Positions 61,955 to 64,000 of a stretch of DNA of 64,000 nucleotides are shown one piece after another. Location: assembly GCA_019614645.1 (NCBI GenBank), contig JABWDB010000008.1, positions 2,418,001 through 2,482,000 on the forward strand. The letters run 5' to 3'. Source of the DNA: Stratiolaelaps scimitus (taxonomy: Eukaryota; Arthropoda; Arachnida; Mesostigmata; Laelapidae). The notes beneath the pieces were generated by a model. The model was not told the DNA's origin and ran no database searches. It was given only the letters and a program-made list of their open reading frames with translations. The position numbers and the translations under genes are program-made. Position 1 is the stretch's first letter, and each line of letters opens with the position of its first letter.

Positions 61955-62478
61955 TTTGTTCGGTTTTGACCGATATATTCCCGTCTGTCTGTCTCTCTGT
62001 GCGTGTGTGTCTGTATTTGCACGTAGCGGACTCGCAAGCAACACGGCTCGAACTAGACATCCAGGTATTGGGAGGGGGACCGTTCTACTCGTGTATAGCC
62101 AACGCTGGTATTCCGCTGGCGTTCCTGATAAGCTTGCCGAATCGTTATGCAGCGTACGATTCATTAAATGTATTGTGTTTCGTCCGGTTGACGATGAGGA
62201 ATAGAGCGAAGGACATCGTTGCAAATCGAAATCCTTGCATCACTGCAGGAATCCCCAATTGAATATGGGTGCACATCGGTCTGCGTTGCCTCTGGTCATC
62301 AGTATTGCAGACGTAGAGCTCGTCTCCTCGAGAGTCGTTTACAGTGTGGTGAGATGGATTTCCATAAGATCACGACAACGAGGTTGTATGAAGGGCGTCG
62401 TTATCCGTTTGCTGGGTGTTCGTCTGTTTGTATTCCAACAGTTTGAATTGGTGTCTTGCACGTATGTTTTTCTCTCAG
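61955..62478. other. Interval with hydrophobic frame fragments
   Basis: A + frame over 62040-62262 reads GGGPFYSCIANAGIPLAFLI then SLPNRYAAYDSLNVLCFVRL, suggesting a membrane segment. It follows a pyrimidine-rich tract and TAG at about 62027. It may belong with the exon at 62479, but it ends in a stop and has no clear donor. Confidence 0.2.
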
Positions 62479-62574
62479 GAGTTTCACTTTGTTTCTATCA
62501 CAGCTTTGATCAATGTTGTGATCACCTTCAGCGATACAACATATTTCATGAAGGACCTTGCAACAGCGTTGAGC
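62479..62574 (+). CDS. Candidate 96-bp phase-0 exon, membrane-like, unassigned
   Basis: A strong acceptor (GTTTTTCTCTCAG ending at 62478) and a GTATGT donor at 62575 bound exactly 32 codons in phase 0-0. The frame reads EFHFVSITALINVVITFSDT then TYFMKDLATALS, an amphipathic to hydrophobic stretch like one pass of a multi-spanning membrane protein. If read through the donor it continues hydrophobic (VCLLAVLCFLAFFF) to a stop at 62631. The pattern recalls arthropod chemoreceptors, but no diagnostic motif is present, so no family is assigned. Confidence 0.35.
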
Positions 62575-62631
62575 GTATGTTTATTGGCAGTACTATGTTT
62601 TCTAGCTTTTTTCTTCGCTGAACAATGCTGA

Positions 62632-64000
62632 GCAGTGTCTAAATTATTCCTGATACTGGCAATGCCCATAAGGTTCAACTGGGAGTAATGGCGCTGCTAA
62701 AAAATATAGAGCTCCTTTTCGTTCGATGATTTTGGCCATGTCTCATAAAGGGCCCCCACCGTCATAGAGTCCTCCCCCTTTTTTCAACCACAAGGTTGCT
62801 CGAAGAAGTCCTCGCGCGGCTCCGTGCACACAACCTGGATACCTCGTTTCCTTAAGCCGCATCACAGATCTCGTTCCAGCAACGAAGTCTCTCTAGCAAA
62901 ATCTGTTCCCATTTTACCTATGCCTTTTACGGGGCGGGCGACTTTCGCCCGGAGACTACGAACCGAATTGCGAAATCTAAATAGCGCAAATAGGAGACTT
63001 GCTCGCAGAGACGGCAGTCCACAATTTGAATTTCATATGACTTCTTGCGAAATCCGACCCGTCGCTTCGGGCTGTCGAGTACTTCCGAGCGCATAGGCAG
63101 CTTAGAGGATTTGAGTAGAAAAGGCTGTTTAAAATATATTCACCAGAAAAAAAGCCAAAAAAAATATGTAATTTGTAGCAAGTTCTGTAACTCGCGTAGA
63201 GAGGACACTATACTCGATACAATCTTGGTATTGCGATGTAGATGAGAACCATAATGATAATTATAGTATAATGTTGCTGCCAATATCAAAATCATATCCA
63301 AAGCGAGAAGTTGAGCCTAACTTAGAAATAACCCCATCGCGTGGATAGCCGCAACAGTTGATAAGAACTGGAATACTTTTCATGTATTTAGAGGAACAAT
63401 CTTCTCATCTTTGGCTAGGAGTGACATTTGCCCTCACTTGGGTCGATGTCCATAAAGGCGTAGGTCCATGCCATTCAGCTCGTTTGGATCTAACGCTGCT
63501 CTATCCCGTTTCGACCTTTCTTACCATCGAGCTGAGCCAGACTCTAAAAGCAAAACTGTGTTCGTCTGCTGAGTTAACATTAGATTGACGGCGAGGAGCA
63601 GTCAGGAGGCAGACATGTGTTCTGGTGTTTCAGAATGACGGATGTGGCAATGTCGAAAAGCAAAGAACAAGATAGCGTGTACAAAATGCATAAGATATAC
63701 GTGAGATGGTATTACGTAGTACAAGGACCATGTCTTGAGAACAGCTCCCGTTTGAGGTGACGGCATAATATCAGAATACCTGTCTACGGCCTTCGACAAC
63801 ATGCAATGAAAATAAGTAAAGACTTGGGGGTAAAAGCCGTGATGATGATGACCTTGTGGATGGGGTGCGATCACGATGAAGAGAACGTGCTCATGCCTAT
63901 GGGGGTTCCGTAGGCCCAACGACATATCAGTAGATTACATATTTTTGAAAATTAATGCCCCCAACCCCTATGAGGCATTTGAACGCGATGGTTCGAATCG
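62632..64000. other. Right end, no firm feature
   Basis: Frames at 62824-63096 and 63358-63588 (+) and 63602-63925 (-) are 76-107 codons with no recognised motif. The + frame at 63358 is hydrophobic in part and could relate to the 62.5-kb exon. A pol III B-box-like GGTTCGAATC at 63990-63999 is cut by the window edge. Confidence 0.3.

Overview
This is a eukaryotic, almost certainly arthropod, genomic window. It has no operons or prokaryotic-style gene packing. It has (TA)n, (GA)n, (CA)n and triplet microsatellites in nearly every kilobase, GT-AG splice-site pairs, TATA boxes and decayed non-LTR retrotransposon pieces. The host cannot be named from sequence alone. Heavy CAG/GGC triplet repeats, R1-like LINE remnants and an Mxd-type gene fit a non-drosophilid arthropod, and a mite or other chelicerate is possible but unproven.

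The one coding segment I recognise is a terminal exon at 13684-13886 (+) with the acidic, serine-rich carboxy end of a MAX-dimerisation protein (MXD/MXI1, 'Mad' family), a bHLH-zipper repressor that competes with MYC for MAX. No SID or bHLH-zipper exon was found upstream, so the first 13.7 kb is best read as intron or flank of that gene. About 10 kb downstream of the stop is strongly purine-biased on the + strand. I read this as a very long 3' UTR ending near 24.5 kb, interrupted at about 20.8-22.4 kb by a differently composed, possibly transposon-derived segment. The long minus-strand open frames there are by-products of the purine bias.

From 24.5 to 64 kb, GC-rich blocks full of triplet repeats alternate with AT-rich blocks full of (TA)n. 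Within them are several unassigned gene candidates supported only by splice sites, TATA boxes or open frames. They are a two-exon start with a signal-peptide-like frame (26.1-26.9 kb), a TATA box followed by a tiny first exon (31.5 kb), an internal exon with strong splice sites (39.5 kb), a secreted-protein-like frame (48.9 kb), a 125-codon frame ending at a sharp composition change (51.4 kb), a TATA box with a small hydrophobic frame (52.9 kb), and a 96-bp membrane-like exon (62.5 kb).

Mobile DNA is clearest at 45.1-45.3 kb, where a short poly(A)-tailed retroelement sits between perfect 13-bp target-site duplications. A diverged relative lies at 37.5 kb, and degenerate LINE coding remnants lie at 38.8-39.1 and 55.4-55.6 kb. 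I found no tRNA gene with intact arms, no rRNA and no CRISPR array. Apart from the Mxd exon, gene calls are tentative because no homology search could be run.
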